Of a stretch of 64,000 bases of DNA, positions 24,081-36,118 are shown one piece after another. Under the pieces are notes generated by a model, which saw only the letters and a program-made list of their open reading frames with translations, did not search any database and was not told the origin of the DNA. The DNA lies in contig LSRX01000783.1 of assembly GCA_001939145.1 (NCBI GenBank), forward strand, positions 121,029 to 185,028, given 5' to 3'. Position 1 is the first letter of the stretch. Each line of letters begins with the position of its first letter. A program made the translations under genes and the position numbers. The DNA is from Symbiodinium microadriaticum. Taxonomy: Eukaryota; Sar; Dinophyceae; Suessiales; Symbiodiniaceae.

Positions 24081-26190
24081 CTATGTAGCTAGTAAGTCCG
24101 TAGCTTCATCCCGGCGGCTCTTCATCTCCAGCAGCTTGCCGATGTTCCGGAGCTTGCCCCACTGCGCTGCAAGATGCAAAGGCACTTTCTGGCCAACCTG
24201 CAAAGATGCTGTAAACTCTGGACCCGAAATACTTGTTGATCCCCGACCCCTGTTCAAAGAGCAATCGCGAGGCCGAGCGACATCGGTCTCGAGCAGCTCG
24301 ACGCCCCACGCGGCTAGGTCCTAGCAGCATCTAGCATCTGAGAGAACTCTGCTCAATCGATCATTCCCTGAATCACACCGCCACAGCAGCATCCGACTTT
24401 TGCCGGTGGCCTCAAGAAGTTCGGGGCTTGAATCGGCGGCCGCTGCGATGTGCAACGCATTGCGGCTGCTGCGCAGGTCCTGCCACAGCCACAATCCAAG
24501 CCACCCCAAGCCCGCGTTCATTGTGACCTGGTGGCCACTGTGGCTTGAAAGTCCTGGCAGTGGATGTCGGCACCACCGTCGCGGAGTGCACGAGCGCAGT
24601 CATCGTGGCCACGTCTGAGGCAGGCTGAACAAGCTCGACCATCCGGGTCTCAACTGATAAGTGCATCCCCTTTCCTCGGCTCCAGTCTCCAGCTGGGCTC
24701 TCTAAAGACTCTAAAGAGCCCCGCCTGATTGCCCAATGGAATGCCGTCCACCCGGCCCCGTCACGTTCGTCAGGCGGGCTTCTGCTCTCCTGCAGCTTGA
24801 TGCAGTAAGTGCTATCTGTGATGACGTCCACAACTCAGGAATGTGCAGGCCTAAATAAACGATGACGGCAAGCATTGCCAATACTTGCTGAACACGCAAG
24901 CATGAACAATGAACAGCCATGAGGGGTGAAAGTTCATCGTCGGTGATCTGAGTTTTTGCATCTCTCCCGTCCAGAAGCAGCTTGGTCATCTTTGCATGCC
25001 CATTCAGCGCCGCCCAGTGCAGGGATGTGCGGCCAAACCTTGGGCAACTCATGACTGGAGGCTCGATGACCCTTGGGCTTGCTCATGTCTTGAAGAGCCA
25101 CACGGTCTTGGCAGCTACGTCGGCGCCGAGTCCTGCAAGGACGGCAACAGCTATGCAAGAAGGGCATGACTCCAAGAAGCCCCTCTCCTAGCAGAGCTTT
25201 CACGGCCTCTTCGTGCCCGAACCTGCACTACGCGCTGCAAACCGCCGAGGCGAGGCTTCTGAATGCTGTCCGTCTCCCGCCTGGCGGCGAGGTGCAGCGG
25301 ACGAGTGCCGTCACAATCGCCCGTCTCCAGGAAGCCCAACGCAGCCAGGGCCTGATGAAAGGAACACACAAGAAGCCGGAAGGAGCAATGGGGTGAGTGG
25401 CCTGCAAAGGGCCCACGTGGTTCCACTGCGCCGCCAGATGGAGTGGCGTCCGCTTGTTGCCGTGCTCCGGTATGGCCCTGCACTCCACATCACCCCATCT
25501 TCACGACATGGCCCTCCTGTTGCACGAAGTGCATTAACCTCGCCTCTTTTGCAGCAGAAAGTCCACGGCTTCAGTGCTGCCCGACAGGACCGCAAGATCC
25601 TGAGAGTGAGAACAAACAGCTATGGCACCGTGCCTCCGCCTCTGCAGTCGAAATGTACTGGGATTTCCTGAGCACCTTCCAGTGAAGGCCTCTGGACCCG
25701 AACAAGCCCAGTGTCCAGGCAACTGTGCTGATTTTTGTCCAGCTCCTGAGACGCACCGGGCATCAAGGCAACGGTAGCTTAATCGCAAGGCCCTTCAACC
25801 TGTCTAATCTGGAAGCAGCTCCATGGCTTCATGCTCGGAGCTCCTGGACCAGAGCTCCACCCGCATAGAGAGGAAGCAAAGCCGCCAAGGTCTCTGCACA
25901 GCCTGCAACATGAAAGGGCATTTTAACATCTGCGCTCGAAGCTGGAGGCGTTTGTGTCGCCTGCCTGACTCGGCTGCACGGTGCAGCGGGAGCCGACCAA
26001 ATTTGTCACGATGCTTTGCGTGGCTGGGCCAGTGCTGAACCTCACCGAGTCTAGGGTGGCAGGTTAGGCTTCTGAGGCTGGGGGATGCTCGGTGTCTCAA
26101 GTCGAATGCCAAGCGATGCCAAGCGTCCACCAGCTGAAGGGCTTCCAGGTCTCGGCAGTACCGTGCCGCCAGATGCAAAGCCTGGAAATA
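24081..26190 (-). CDS. ankyrin-repeat protein gene (upstream locus)
   Basis: Repeat-bearing exons on the minus strand are QALHLAARYCRDLEALQL (~26184-26130), FGRLPLHRAAESGRR (~26005-25925), DLAVLSGSTEAVDFLLQKRR (25599-25540), NKRTPLHLAAQWNH (25477-25417), DGTRPLHLAARRETDS (~25330-25270), FGRTSLHWAALNGHAKMTKL with a second half-repeat (~25046-24886), GWTAFHWAIRRGSLESLE (from 24789), RNALHIAAAADSSPELLEA (24479-24404, GC donor) and VGQKVPLHLAAQWGKL (24197-24081). The last begins after a strong TTTGCAG acceptor and ends in TAG at 24081-24083, so it is the 3' terminal exon. The near one-repeat-per-exon structure points to growth by exon duplication. Function beyond protein binding cannot be inferred. 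Confidence 0.68.
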
Positions 26191-26382
26191 GCAACCGTGG
26201 TCTTCGAGTCCTTGACCGACAAAGTTTTCGCGCCTTCTGGCCAAGCTCATCTTCGCGATCCGTCACTTCGTCCTTGAGTCCTTCGCATTGTCCCACAGGC
26301 TTTTTGTTTCGAGTGTTGTGGCGCAGTCAGAAGAGTGTCCTCGAACCTCATCCTTCTTCTGCTCGCCCTCCCTGGAATTGCA

Positions 26383-26688
26383 TCAACCATAAGTCGTTCT
26401 TAAGCAAGCTTCCCATCGGTTGAGCACGCGAGAAGCTGGCCGGGTGGGCTGGTAACTGAGACCGTTTTTCATCATGACGTGCAACTCCTGAAACGCTGCA
26501 GTGGCCTTCTCGGATCGCCTCGAACGGGGGCTTTTGGAAGAAGCGCGCGCCCGCGCCCGTTTTCTGGAGCAATGAGCCCCCGGCAGTGTGTCTTCGACAC
26601 TTTCTTGCTGCAGAATCTCGACGTCGCCCTCCTCGACCCGGTCATACCCGGTGTTCTGTGGTAATCCGAAGACCAGGGCCGGTGACTA
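26383..26688 (-). CDS. basic, Arg/Ser-rich exon, possibly 5' part of the ankyrin gene
   Basis: An uninterrupted minus-strand frame reads DRVEEGDVEILQQESVED, then SRKRARARASSKSPRSRRSE, then FQELHVMMKNG, and ends at a TGA at 26383-26385. The first part is acidic and the middle is Arg/Ser-rich, like a disordered nuclear or RNA-binding segment. No ATG was fixed and no domain is recognised. It lies just upstream of the ankyrin exons on the same strand. Confidence 0.3.
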
Positions 26689-26727
26689 GAGAAGCAAAAC
26701 GTCACACCTCTCAGATACAGAGCAGCT

Positions 26728-28736
26728 TCAAGGCAACCTGCCCCTTAAAAAATCCTCGGCACGCTGCACGCTCCTGCGCCGCTCGATGCAAGACCGTTCG
26801 CCGTGGCGGGGCATCTGTCGGAGGCCTGTCGGAACACGCCAAGGAGTCGAGTCGATCCAGGAGGAAATAGTGGAGTTTCGAAACAGAAGCTGGTGGGCAA
26901 GCGGCTCAACCCTTAGAGCCATAGAACCTTGCACTTCATCGAAATGAGAGTCATAACATTCCTCTCCTCCGTGATGCAAGTTTTCAAGTTGAGCAGCCTG
27001 GAATCTGCCCTCACCATGTTCAGCGTTCACCCGACTCAGACTTCCCTTGTTGTAGCCACACGTTAATTAACCAACACTGAACTACTTTTGGACGTTCGGC
27101 GTCGATCAGCAAGCCCCAGACATACCGCGCTTTCCCCGCCAGAAGAGCTCCCGCTTCCAAGCTCAGCACGCGAAAAACGATCGCGACTTTGCCTGGCTCA
27201 AGATCTCCCTCGCTGCTCTTTATCATCTTTGGTGAATCCCAAAGGGATCCACTCTGAAGGCGCAACGATACGACGTGTCTGCTCTTGTGTCAGCAGAACC
27301 GTTCTGACTTCCGTAGCACCCCGTGCACGGAACAAGCCAATGAGCATGGTGAGACCCTCAAGCGCGAGAAACCTGGCCTACTTGGATGCCGGAACCCTGT
27401 CTGGCCTTCTCTGGCGGTTGCGGTTTGGGTTCGTCCCCGGTTGAAGCCAGTAAACCTCTCGTACTGCTTCACGATGCCTGGGACGAGGACACATGGAGCA
27501 TGACAACTGAGGCGAACCTCGCAATTTCTGCAGCCTGATCGTTCAGGTATCCAGACATGTTCAGGAACCGAAATGTGGCAAGGTGCAGCTGCAACAGCTT
27601 GAAGTTCAAGCGCCAGTTTCGCGAGTAGAGTGCGTAGCCTGCCTGTCAGTGGACAGGCTCCCGTTCCGTGGATTAGGTCGCATGTTGCGAGCAGAGCATG
27701 AACGCATCAGTACAACCGCGACAGCGCCAAGTCCAGGGATGAGCCTTGCGCAGCACATCGAACAAGCTAGCTTGCACCGCCAAGGCAAACCTTGAGCTTC
27801 GCGGTCTGTTGGCTTAAAACTTAGGGTCTTGGGGTGCGTCTGCAGCAGTTTCACTTCAGATCAGGCAGAGGGCTGCTCCACCCCTACGGCATTCGAGACC
27901 TCGCTGATGATGGTGTCGCGATCCTTGCAGGCGTTACGAGGGAGCATCCAGGCAAACAGGAAATAAGTCGGCAGCCCGTCGTGCGTTTGCTTTTGCTCTG
28001 ACAATCACAACAGGAGCTTTGTCGCCTCTTGGGCTGTCGCATCTCACATGCAGTCTGACTCGTATGACTCGTATGATGATTCTCCCCATCCCCAGCCCGA
28101 GAACGGAGAAAGGACACGAAAGAGTTCTACCCTTTTCTTCCCGAACCCGGCTCGGCCTGCAGGTTGCTGGCAGCCGCATGCCTTCATTGCAGGTCTGTGG
28201 ATTTCGGTATGAAGTGTTCAGGGTGCAGATTCCGGAAGGTTTCGGAAGTCCTCTCTGTACGGATTGATTGGTTTGCGGTTTGGGTATGTACCCAGAATCC
28301 TTATGAACCAGAAGCCCCATAGAAGCGTCTATGGCTTTATGACCCCAGGCCCAGATCCCCCTAGAGGCTCCTTGAAAGGCTCCCTTTAAAGTACCTAAAA
28401 GGCCCTCCTCTGACTCCGAGGGGCTGTGGCCGCAGGTCCGAGAGGCGCTCCGCCAGCGCCAGGAGCGAGGCGGCCAGCGGCGGGCTCTCCCGCACTCGCC
28501 TCAAAAGATGAGCGCTCAAAAAGCATGACTTGGGCCTTTGGGACTGCGGATGCTAGGCATAGACATGGCAAGAGTAATCATTGCCTTAAGCTTTGAGCTT
28601 CAGGTCGAAGGGTTTTCGTCGTCGCCTGAAGCTCCGGGTCTCGGGTGATTGTCATCCCAGCTATGATGATGATGACGATGACGATAACGATGCCGAATCC
28701 ACAGCATCACGATGGTTCCCCATGCGAATGCGATTA
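26728..28736. other. unassigned interval with isolated minus-strand exon candidates
   Basis: 27030-26936 (MNAEHGEGRFQAAQLENLHH, donor CAAG|GTTCTA) and 27265-27040 (KVAIVFRVLSLEAGALLAGK) look coding but match no family I know. 28655-28695 holds a GATGATGAC-type run. 27290-28600 otherwise shows nothing I can support. Confidence 0.3.
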
Positions 28737-31222
28737 CTAGGCTGCTAGGATTACGTTTTGCTGTAGTACTTGACCGTGAACAGCGGAAAAGGCTGCTCTG
28801 TCCGAGCTGAGGTGCTCTCCCACCAGAACGCCGTGCTGCGTGGCGACATAGAACGGATGCCGGAGCACCTTCGGAGCGCACCACTCAGAAAGATTGGTGC
28901 CCTTGTGACCATTTTCAACAGATTTTGCCCTTACCGCAAGCGACTCCAGTGCTTCGGATCCGCCAGGCTGTGCGATCTGGGCTAGCACGAACCCCCTGGA
29001 CTATGCCTAAGACCCACATACCTCTCCAAGGCCCCACCTCGGGGCTGTGCGCCCACGACCGCTGTACTTCAGAACGAACCCTTCCATACCCATCAGCTCC
29101 AAGAGGAACCCGGCGTGTCCTTCCTTTAGCCTAGTCCCCTCAGGCCATGGCACACCAGTCCTTAGGACCTCGTAGATGCACCAGATCCTGGTAAGCGGCA
29201 TTGCCGACTCGTCCATGACCATCACCTGAATGCCACAGTGCCACAAATCTGCACGCGAAGCCATGGCAAGAGTCTTGGCAGCGCAACACGACCACAAGCT
29301 TCAGATGCAGACCACCGCTTTACAGGTACTCGATGCGAGGGCAACCTGCACTGGGGTGCGATCACCCGCTGCCACATGCACAGCAATCAGCCTGCCTCGA
29401 AGGGTGACTCTTCAAGGGAGTTACCCAGGTTGACGGTCCTGAGGACAGGAAGAACCCAGAGTTCAGGAGTTGCCGACACCGCCTGCGCGGATTGTACAAA
29501 TAGTTGCAGAGAGCAGAGTTCGGGAGGAAGACAAGCTTAAAAGTCCTACCTCGTGGGTGCAACCAAGCCAAGACTTCTTGAACAGCAAAGGCGGGGTGTG
29601 AAGTCTGTGACCGTCCCTCAAAATCTCTCCTCTACCTGTGCTGTGACCACTCGGCTCCCGAGAAGGCTTATACCAGGATCGGATAAGGAGGACGGATAGT
29701 CTTGATAAAGCCCAAGATCGCATCACTGCATGTATCCGGCGAGGCTGCCGCGTTTTATGAGATGTGTAGAATCACCAGACGTTGTGTTTTCCGGATGTTC
29801 GGTGTCATATCGTCGTTCTTACAGATTCACCAGGTGCTGCAGAGTTTCCACTGCGCATTGGCGAAGGAGCAAATCCAAAACCTGAGGGTCCAGACAAAGG
29901 CGGCAGCAATCCAAAAGAAATCGAAAAGAAGAACGACAAGAAGCCTCGAACCTTGGCCGCTTGCAGAGCAAGGCACACCATGGACTCGGCAGCGTCCTGC
30001 TGCGAGCTTTGGCCGCCGAAAGAATGGCATCGTTGGCTAGACCTCGTGAACGAGGCACAAAACGTGCGGGGGTATACTGCTTGCTGCCTTGCGCTCCTTC
30101 TATGGCCGTTTCAACTTTCAGTACCTCAACTTGGCTGTTCCATTCTCATGACCGCCATCACCATCACCTCCATCATAACCATTGTACCTTCGTTGCGTGT
30201 CATCATCATCACCACCACCAGCATGATCATCTTCTTCTTCATCTTCTGCTTCATCACTATCATCATCTTAGTCTCATTCATCTTCTTCTTCATCATCCTC
30301 ATCATCAACATTACGAAATCGCGTCATGGTGATTCCTGTCAGTCGTGATGATGGCACTATTCGCGAGTCACGGTGGTGGCGGCAGTGGCAGCGGTCTCTA
30401 GTGACTAGTGGCGGCTGTAGCGTGCGTGGTGGCGGAAGCGGCGGTGGCGTAGGTGCGGTGGAGGTAGTTGTGGTGCTTGCACGGTGGATGGTGATGACCA
30501 GGGGGATGTTCATGTGAAAAATACTGTAAAATACGACAGGCCTTTAGACTCATTAACAAAAACCGCAGTTATGATAATCCTTTGACCATGCAGACCATGC
30601 ATTACAGCAATGAAACATGGTCCCTAAGCCACACTCATGCCCGGTGCCGATAAGCAGCAGTCCACCAACATCGTCACGAAGAAGCTGCGCTGCCTTGCAA
30701 GCGCGAAGGTGCAGGAAGCACAGGTCATCGGATTCTGAGAGCTGAGTTTCAAGGGAAGATACGAAGTATGGAGCTAGCTAATTGTTTCAGCCGCTTGGAA
30801 GTTTGAACCGCTCTCCATCTAAACAAAGAAGAGCTACCTAGCTTCGAGTCGGGCATGCTAGGTCCAAGGCCACACACATACACTGATCACTTGATACGAC
30901 CAAGGATCACTGGAAGCCAGAGACTCGACAAAGTCCACGAATTCACCTGCAGATATATCTGAAACAAGCATGCAATGCTGTATGGCATGGGCACAAGCAT
31001 GTGGGTGTGCAGCAGCCTCCCCACCAGTGAGAAACGAAGACGTCGACAGCCTTCTGAGTGAAGAGTTCCACATAAGAACCTTGGAGGTTCTTGCAAGGGC
31101 TTATCACCAAAACAATTCAGGTACCTTAGAAAGCCACGGGAAGCGGCTGTCCCGCCTTGCGTGTGCTTCGTGGCCGGCTTGATGATCGCAGGGACGATGT
31201 CGTACATGGTCGGTCTTTGCAT
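28737..31222 (-). CDS. dinoflagellate-type WICSFA / WCIYE-motif protein (multi-exon)
   Basis: Minus-strand exons carry, in order: TMYDIVPAIIKPATKHT (31222-31125, donor AAG|GTACCT); DISAGEFVDFVESLASSD (30958-30898); FWICSFANAQWKLCST (29881-29831, acceptor CCCTCAG, donor CTG|GTGAAT); VMVMDESAMPLTRIWCIYEV (29225-29156, acceptor TTCAG, donor ACTG|GTGTGC); and GGSEALESLAVRAKSVEN (~28988-28740). IKPAT, a GEFVxFV strand, WICxFA and TRxWCxYE in this order form a domain I know from many dinoflagellate and other protist proteins annotated only as hypothetical. The Asp-Glu and Trp-Cys-x-Tyr-Glu pair is reminiscent of the TIR-like folds of other protists, but that is inference. At least one exon between 29831 and 29225 is not located. 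Confidence 0.6.
30126..30320. repeat. (CAT/CAC)n-rich imperfect trinucleotide repeat
   Basis: Dense ATCATCACC/TCATCTTCTT units on the plus strand, within an intron of the surrounding minus-strand gene. The open frames it creates (MMRMMKKKM and similar) are artefacts. Confidence 0.85.
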
Positions 31223-33381
31223 CTGCCTGCATTAGTATGCGTTCTTTGTGTGGTGATCTTTGGGTTTGGGATCTTGGGGCTAACGGGCCCGCACCTCGCA
31301 AACTCGTTCCACTTGGGCTCTTCCAACCAATCCTTGTGCGCTGCATGCAGCCTTCGGAGCTGACCCAGCCTCAGCACTAGGGTAGAAAGTTGAATTGGGG
31401 TATAGGATCGCCATCACTCCATGGCCGCCGAGCCGCGTAATGCCCGAGAGCTCGGGTGGGCGGCCGCCATATGGGTAGCGCCTGCATGACTACGTGCTGC
31501 TCTAGACACACATGGGCATGATGCTCGTGACAAATCAACACGGTGTCTGTGAGCTGGATGCGCTGCAAGAGCAAAGCCAAAGTAAGGGACCGTCGACTAA
31601 ACTGCCTCACCAGCTCTCGATCAACACTGTCCAGATTGCGGATGTACTGTTTGCGCGGCCGCAGCGCAAGAGTACCTCAGCTATCCTTCTCAGGGCATGC
31701 CTGCGCCGGTCCCATGATGCTCGTTCACTCGTTCACCGCAGTTCCGCCTCTCGTCCAGTAGCATCTATCAAAGTCCATCAAGAGTTGACCGACAGGAGCT
31801 AATTGGGGTCAACTTGATGCTGGAAGTCTGGTAGACAGCCTACATGCGCGAATCGGAGGTGAATTATTGTAGCCCACTGGTCTACTACCTTACAAGGTAG
31901 TAGAATCCAAACTGCAATGGTGCAGAACTAGAAACCACTCGTTTTAAAACGCGGAGGATCTGCGATCATGTATGCCATGCGAAAGTACCTAGCACTGAAA
32001 AGATAAGCCAGTGTGCTTCCTCTGGCCTTTTATGTGCAGTCCCAGATTCCGTCCGGGTTCTCCTTTTTGAAGATGGTCTGCACAGCAGACGCTTTAGGAG
32101 GCACGGAGGCTAAAGTGCTAAGCCAGCGGGCTGGAAGGGTTCAGCTGTGCTTGAGGGTTCGGGCCACAACCGCCATAGCCTTTGCAGTCTGAAGGATAGT
32201 CCAAGGAATCGGCGCATTGCCACACGGTGCCTTCTCCCACCGCATGTCGTCCAGGGCATAAAGCTCGTCGGTAGTCCACCTGGTTTGGTGCGAAACTCAG
32301 AATCTCTGAGATTTGAAAAGATCGGGTGTCAGTCATGATCCACATCGACACAGCTGGGGATCCAGGCGCGATATACTTTGAGACACCGTTCGGGGGATCG
32401 GACCAGAGGTAGAGCACCTGTTCAGAAGAGCCCCCACGTTTTGAGGAGGCACAAGAACATGCTGGGTTGCTGTTGAGGATCTCCTATAAAGTTACAAAAA
32501 GAAGGAAACCCTAAGTTGAATTTGAGTTCCTTAACAGCAACCCAGCATAGGTGACAGAGGCTGCCTCCTCCCCCTCCACGAGGGCGTCTCCCAGAAGGTC
32601 AGGATCAGGTGCTGCCTCTCTCGAACACTTATGTATGGGCAGATGCAGATGCATATTAAAATCTGTGTGTGTGTGGGTACTTACATACATACATATTCTA
32701 TAGTTATATATATATATATATATATACATACATACATACATATACATGCGCGTTCCCCGCGCCTCAAGCAGCTGAAGAGCTGCCCGGAGCGCCTCTCCTC
32801 AGATAAAAAAAAGAAAGAGAGAGGGGGCCCCAGGCCTCAAAGCCTAAACACACCCAAACCACAAGCCCCACAATCGCTTAGGGTTTTAAGGTTTAGGGTA
32901 AGCCCCTACACAGTAAATCCCAGAATCGCAACCCTGAGAGTCCGAATCTCAGAACCTCCAGGTCTTGCCGCGTGGCTCTCGGCCTCCTCCAGGCCTAGCA
33001 AGGCTCTGATTAAGAGAGAGTCTGTGGCTCAGGGGTTTTTGCGAGCTTAGGCTTCAGGGTTGTGGGGTTTAGTGTTTAGGGCTCCAGGTTGTAGGATTGT
33101 AGGATTTTGGATTTAAGTATTTTTATAGGTGTTACAGATGCAAGGGCTGGAGGGTTCAGCGCTTCTCGCACAGGAGGATAGGATCCATGTCAAGAGTCGT
33201 AAGAAGGACCAGGAGTTTGTCAAACAGGTTCCTTGATGAAGATCACTAGAGACTTTAGGATTCTTTGGGTGCCCATGTGTTATGGAAGCACGAACTGCAC
33301 TGGCAATAACCTCACTGTGAGGAGGCGAGAAAGGAGTTGGCACGAAGGAGCTTACCGCACGTTGGCAGCCCACTAACTTAC
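31223..33381. other. isolated exon candidates, microsatellite and short palindrome
   Basis: A minus-strand frame at 32417-32118 reads VLYLWSDPPNGVSKYIAPGS, later YPSDCKGYGGCGPNPQAQ; it looks coding (perhaps two exons, Cys/Gly-rich) but has no known family. 31610-31380 (SLTLALLLQRIQLTDTVL) is another candidate. 31882-31903 is a perfect inverted repeat (CTACTACCTT-AC-AAGGTAGTAG). 32680-32748 is a CATA/TA microsatellite. 32870-32910 and 33050-33110 contain TTTAGGG-like degenerate units. Confidence 0.35.
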
Positions 33382-33511
33382 TCCGGACTGAGCCGTTCAG
33401 GTTGGCAAGGGAACAGAGGCTGGGGCAGCGCAAAGCTGTGCACAGTGTACTGTTCGACGGCCAGGTCAAAGACACGGTGCTTTTTCTGCACCACCATACA
33501 GACGAAAGCCC
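33382..33511 (-). CDS. internal exon of unknown protein
   Basis: The frame reads GAFVCMVVQKKHRVFDLAVE and then QYTVHSFALPQPLF, ending at a consensus donor GGA|GTAAGT after 33382. Upstream on the same strand, 33800-33620 reads DVWDHPDLPVSRCAMLRIK and then PTYNTKTVSTDPNMHTIRND, which also looks coding and probably belongs to the same gene. The alternating hydrophobic pattern suggests beta strands. No family recognised. Confidence 0.38.
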
Positions 33512-33879
33512 CTTTCAACGCAGCGCTGCTTGCAAGAATGGTGCTCTTAAAACACGACCAAAGACCTTGAGATGTAGTGTGTGAGGAGGGGCTGTGAGGG
33601 GTGCTCCAGCTGAATCGTTGCGAATTGTGTGCATGTTGGGGTCGGTGCTGACGGTCTTGGTGTTGTAGGTGGGTTTGATGCGCAGCATGGCGCAGCGCGA
33701 GACCGGCAGATCTGGATGATCCCAGACGTCCCTCATGGTCCCTCTCTGCCTTGTGCCGCCTGGCTCAACTCCGCTGCACTTGCATTGCAGAGCCAACGGC
33801 GCGCATGGGAAGAAGATCCGCTTCCCATGGCACCCCGGGTGATTTACGAACCTCCAAAGCCCACATTGACGTGACACAT

Positions 33880-35441
33880 CACGCTGGTCACGCCTACTTT
33901 AATTTGAGTAATTTCACAGCTCGTTTTCCATGCTTTTACTGAAGCATCCTGGCACTTGAAAAAGAAGCCTGCTGACGGGGAGGCTCTAGAGGCGACCATG
34001 CACTCGGCGCCAACAACACTTCAATCTGGGTGAAACCCCAACTTTTCCGCCCTCTTCTCGAAGGAGTCAGGCAGCGTTAGACATCAAAGCAGCCTTCAGC
34101 TGCCAAAGATCGATTGAGCATCAGAAGTCTAGTGCAGCCTCCCATCTCAAGCACTGAACCGAACCGAAACACCCAGCACAGTCCGCTTTCACCCAATTGC
34201 GACTGATGTGAATGACATCCCTATGCTGTGCTACTTATCTAGACATAGCCATGTCTTCACTCGATCTCAATGGCCTATGACCACTGGAATCCTCCGCGAA
34301 TCTGAGAGAACTTGGCATGACGATCCGGACCCGAAAGCTGCCCCCGGCGTCGGCCAACGCTCAGCGTCTCCGGCGACGGGACCTCGAGCGCGACCTTTCC
34401 CGTTCCCGCTCCGGCCTGGCTGAGGCTACGAAAACCGTGCAATGCTGCATGCTGTTGCACTTTCCTCAAAAAGAGGGCTGTGCCCGTTCGACGTCAACTG
34501 CTGGCAGGAGGCTGATATGTCATATTTGCGGAGGTCGCTGCATTCCGCGGCATATGCGGCAGGTCCTCCGCAAAAGTCCACTGCTGCGACATGCGCAATT
34601 ACAAGTTTATGAAGTGACGGCACCATAAACTGCGTGTCCTCGGTGTAGTTGCGGTTGAGCAATAGGGCGCGCGAGCCCGACAGACCCTGAAGGTGCACGT
34701 GCATGATCGTGCATGTAAACTCTTGAAACTTTCTTCGATCGATTTCGGCTATGTTCTCGTCAGCAAACCGGGCCGCACTGTCGAGACACCCCTTGCACGT
34801 TGGGGCAGCCGAAAGCTACGGTGTACAGTCAACGTGCCTCGTGAGCATTTGGCTAGTTTACGTGCAGGCGCCAGTGCCCGAATAGTAACATGCAGAATAC
34901 TAGATTGCATGCAAGCTAAGATACCCACAAAAGACCGGCAGACAGCATGTAGGAACTGGAACAGCAGCCATGCTGGGGTCGTGGCGGATCCACCACTTCT
35001 CCAGGAGCCGTCGCGATCCCTGCCTTTCCTGCACACATCAGCAGAGCCGACATCTGTTGTTTGAGGGTCTCGGGAAACCTTTCAAATTGCTTTTTGCCTG
35101 AGTGGGCACAGTGCAGGGCTCTTGAGAGCGAGAAGAAGAAGAAGAAGAAGAAGAGCATCCATGGGTACGGCAATAAGAACATCCGCAGCTGGCTGTTGTC
35201 ATGCTCTCTTCAACGTGCCTCGTCTTCTGCTCGCGGGCCCGCCTGGCAGGAACCGGCTGTTGCTGATAGGAATAGCTAACAGAACACAGAAGAAAAGGAC
35301 TGCTATGATGTCGGAAGGAAAGCAACCGAGATCAGCAATCATAGCGCAACTTACCTGACACATCCTGGCAAAAAATGCGACAGCCCATCGTAATGGCTGC
35401 AAGGTGGCTGCTAGGGTCGGTGCGGTTCCATATCTTGGCAG
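33880..35441. other. no recognised gene
   Basis: A minus-strand frame at 34704-34480 (MHVHLQGLSGSRALLLNRNY) is the only mildly coding-like stretch. 35131-35155 is a short (GAA)n run. Confidence 0.3.
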
Positions 35442-35694
35442 GCGGACCGGCTATGCCAAATTTCAGCACTGCCTTCGAGCTGTTCGGGAGGAGATGGACC
35501 GCGAGCCAATGGACCGGCCACCTGAGACCTGGGCGCAGACAGAAACGGAGGCAGATGTGGAGCTCGAAGAGACAGCGACGGACTTCCCTAGCTTAGACCC
35601 CGACAGAGCGTCCGCGATTAGCGTCCGCCTCAGCGCAACAGCCCTTCCTTCACTTCTCAGCCAGTCACAACATCAGCTTCTGCAACAACGATGA
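35442..35694 (+). CDS. possible plus-strand terminal exon, acidic protein
   Basis: After an acceptor (TATCTTGGCAG) the plus frame reads TGYAKFQHCLRAVREEMDRE, then an acidic Thr/Glu-rich stretch (TWAQTETEADVELEETATDF) and ends SQSQHQLLQQR followed by TGA at 35692-35694. The bias toward Glu and Asp and the lack of stops suggest coding, but the opposite strand is also partly open nearby and no family is recognised. Confidence 0.3.
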
Positions 35695-36118
35695 CAGCAC
35701 GCGAAGGATCGCACCTTGGAGAAAATGGGCGGTGCCGCATCGGACAGGCCGGGCACCTTCGTCAAGAATGCCTTGCCTAAGGCATTTCGTCTACTGTCGG
35801 GACCCACTGTGATTGGACGCAATCCGACATGAAGCCTCTCGATTCCGCTTAGTGCTGCCTTGAAACATGACTGCCTCAGAGACCCTTCGGCCATGCGGGC
35901 AGGCTGATGCCGACAGGCGGCCAAGGCTCCGAGAATGTTGTCTGCCTGTCCGTTTCTGACTGGACACTCAAGGGGTTGCATTCGGGCCCTCCACCGAAGC
36001 CGAAGCCCTACAGCCGCCCCAGAAAAAAGACAGGCACGAAACTCCACACAGAGCGGGCCTCCTCCTCGAGTTTCCTCCGCCGTGCCTCGTCCTCGCGATT
36101 CTCCGCCTCGATGTTGGA

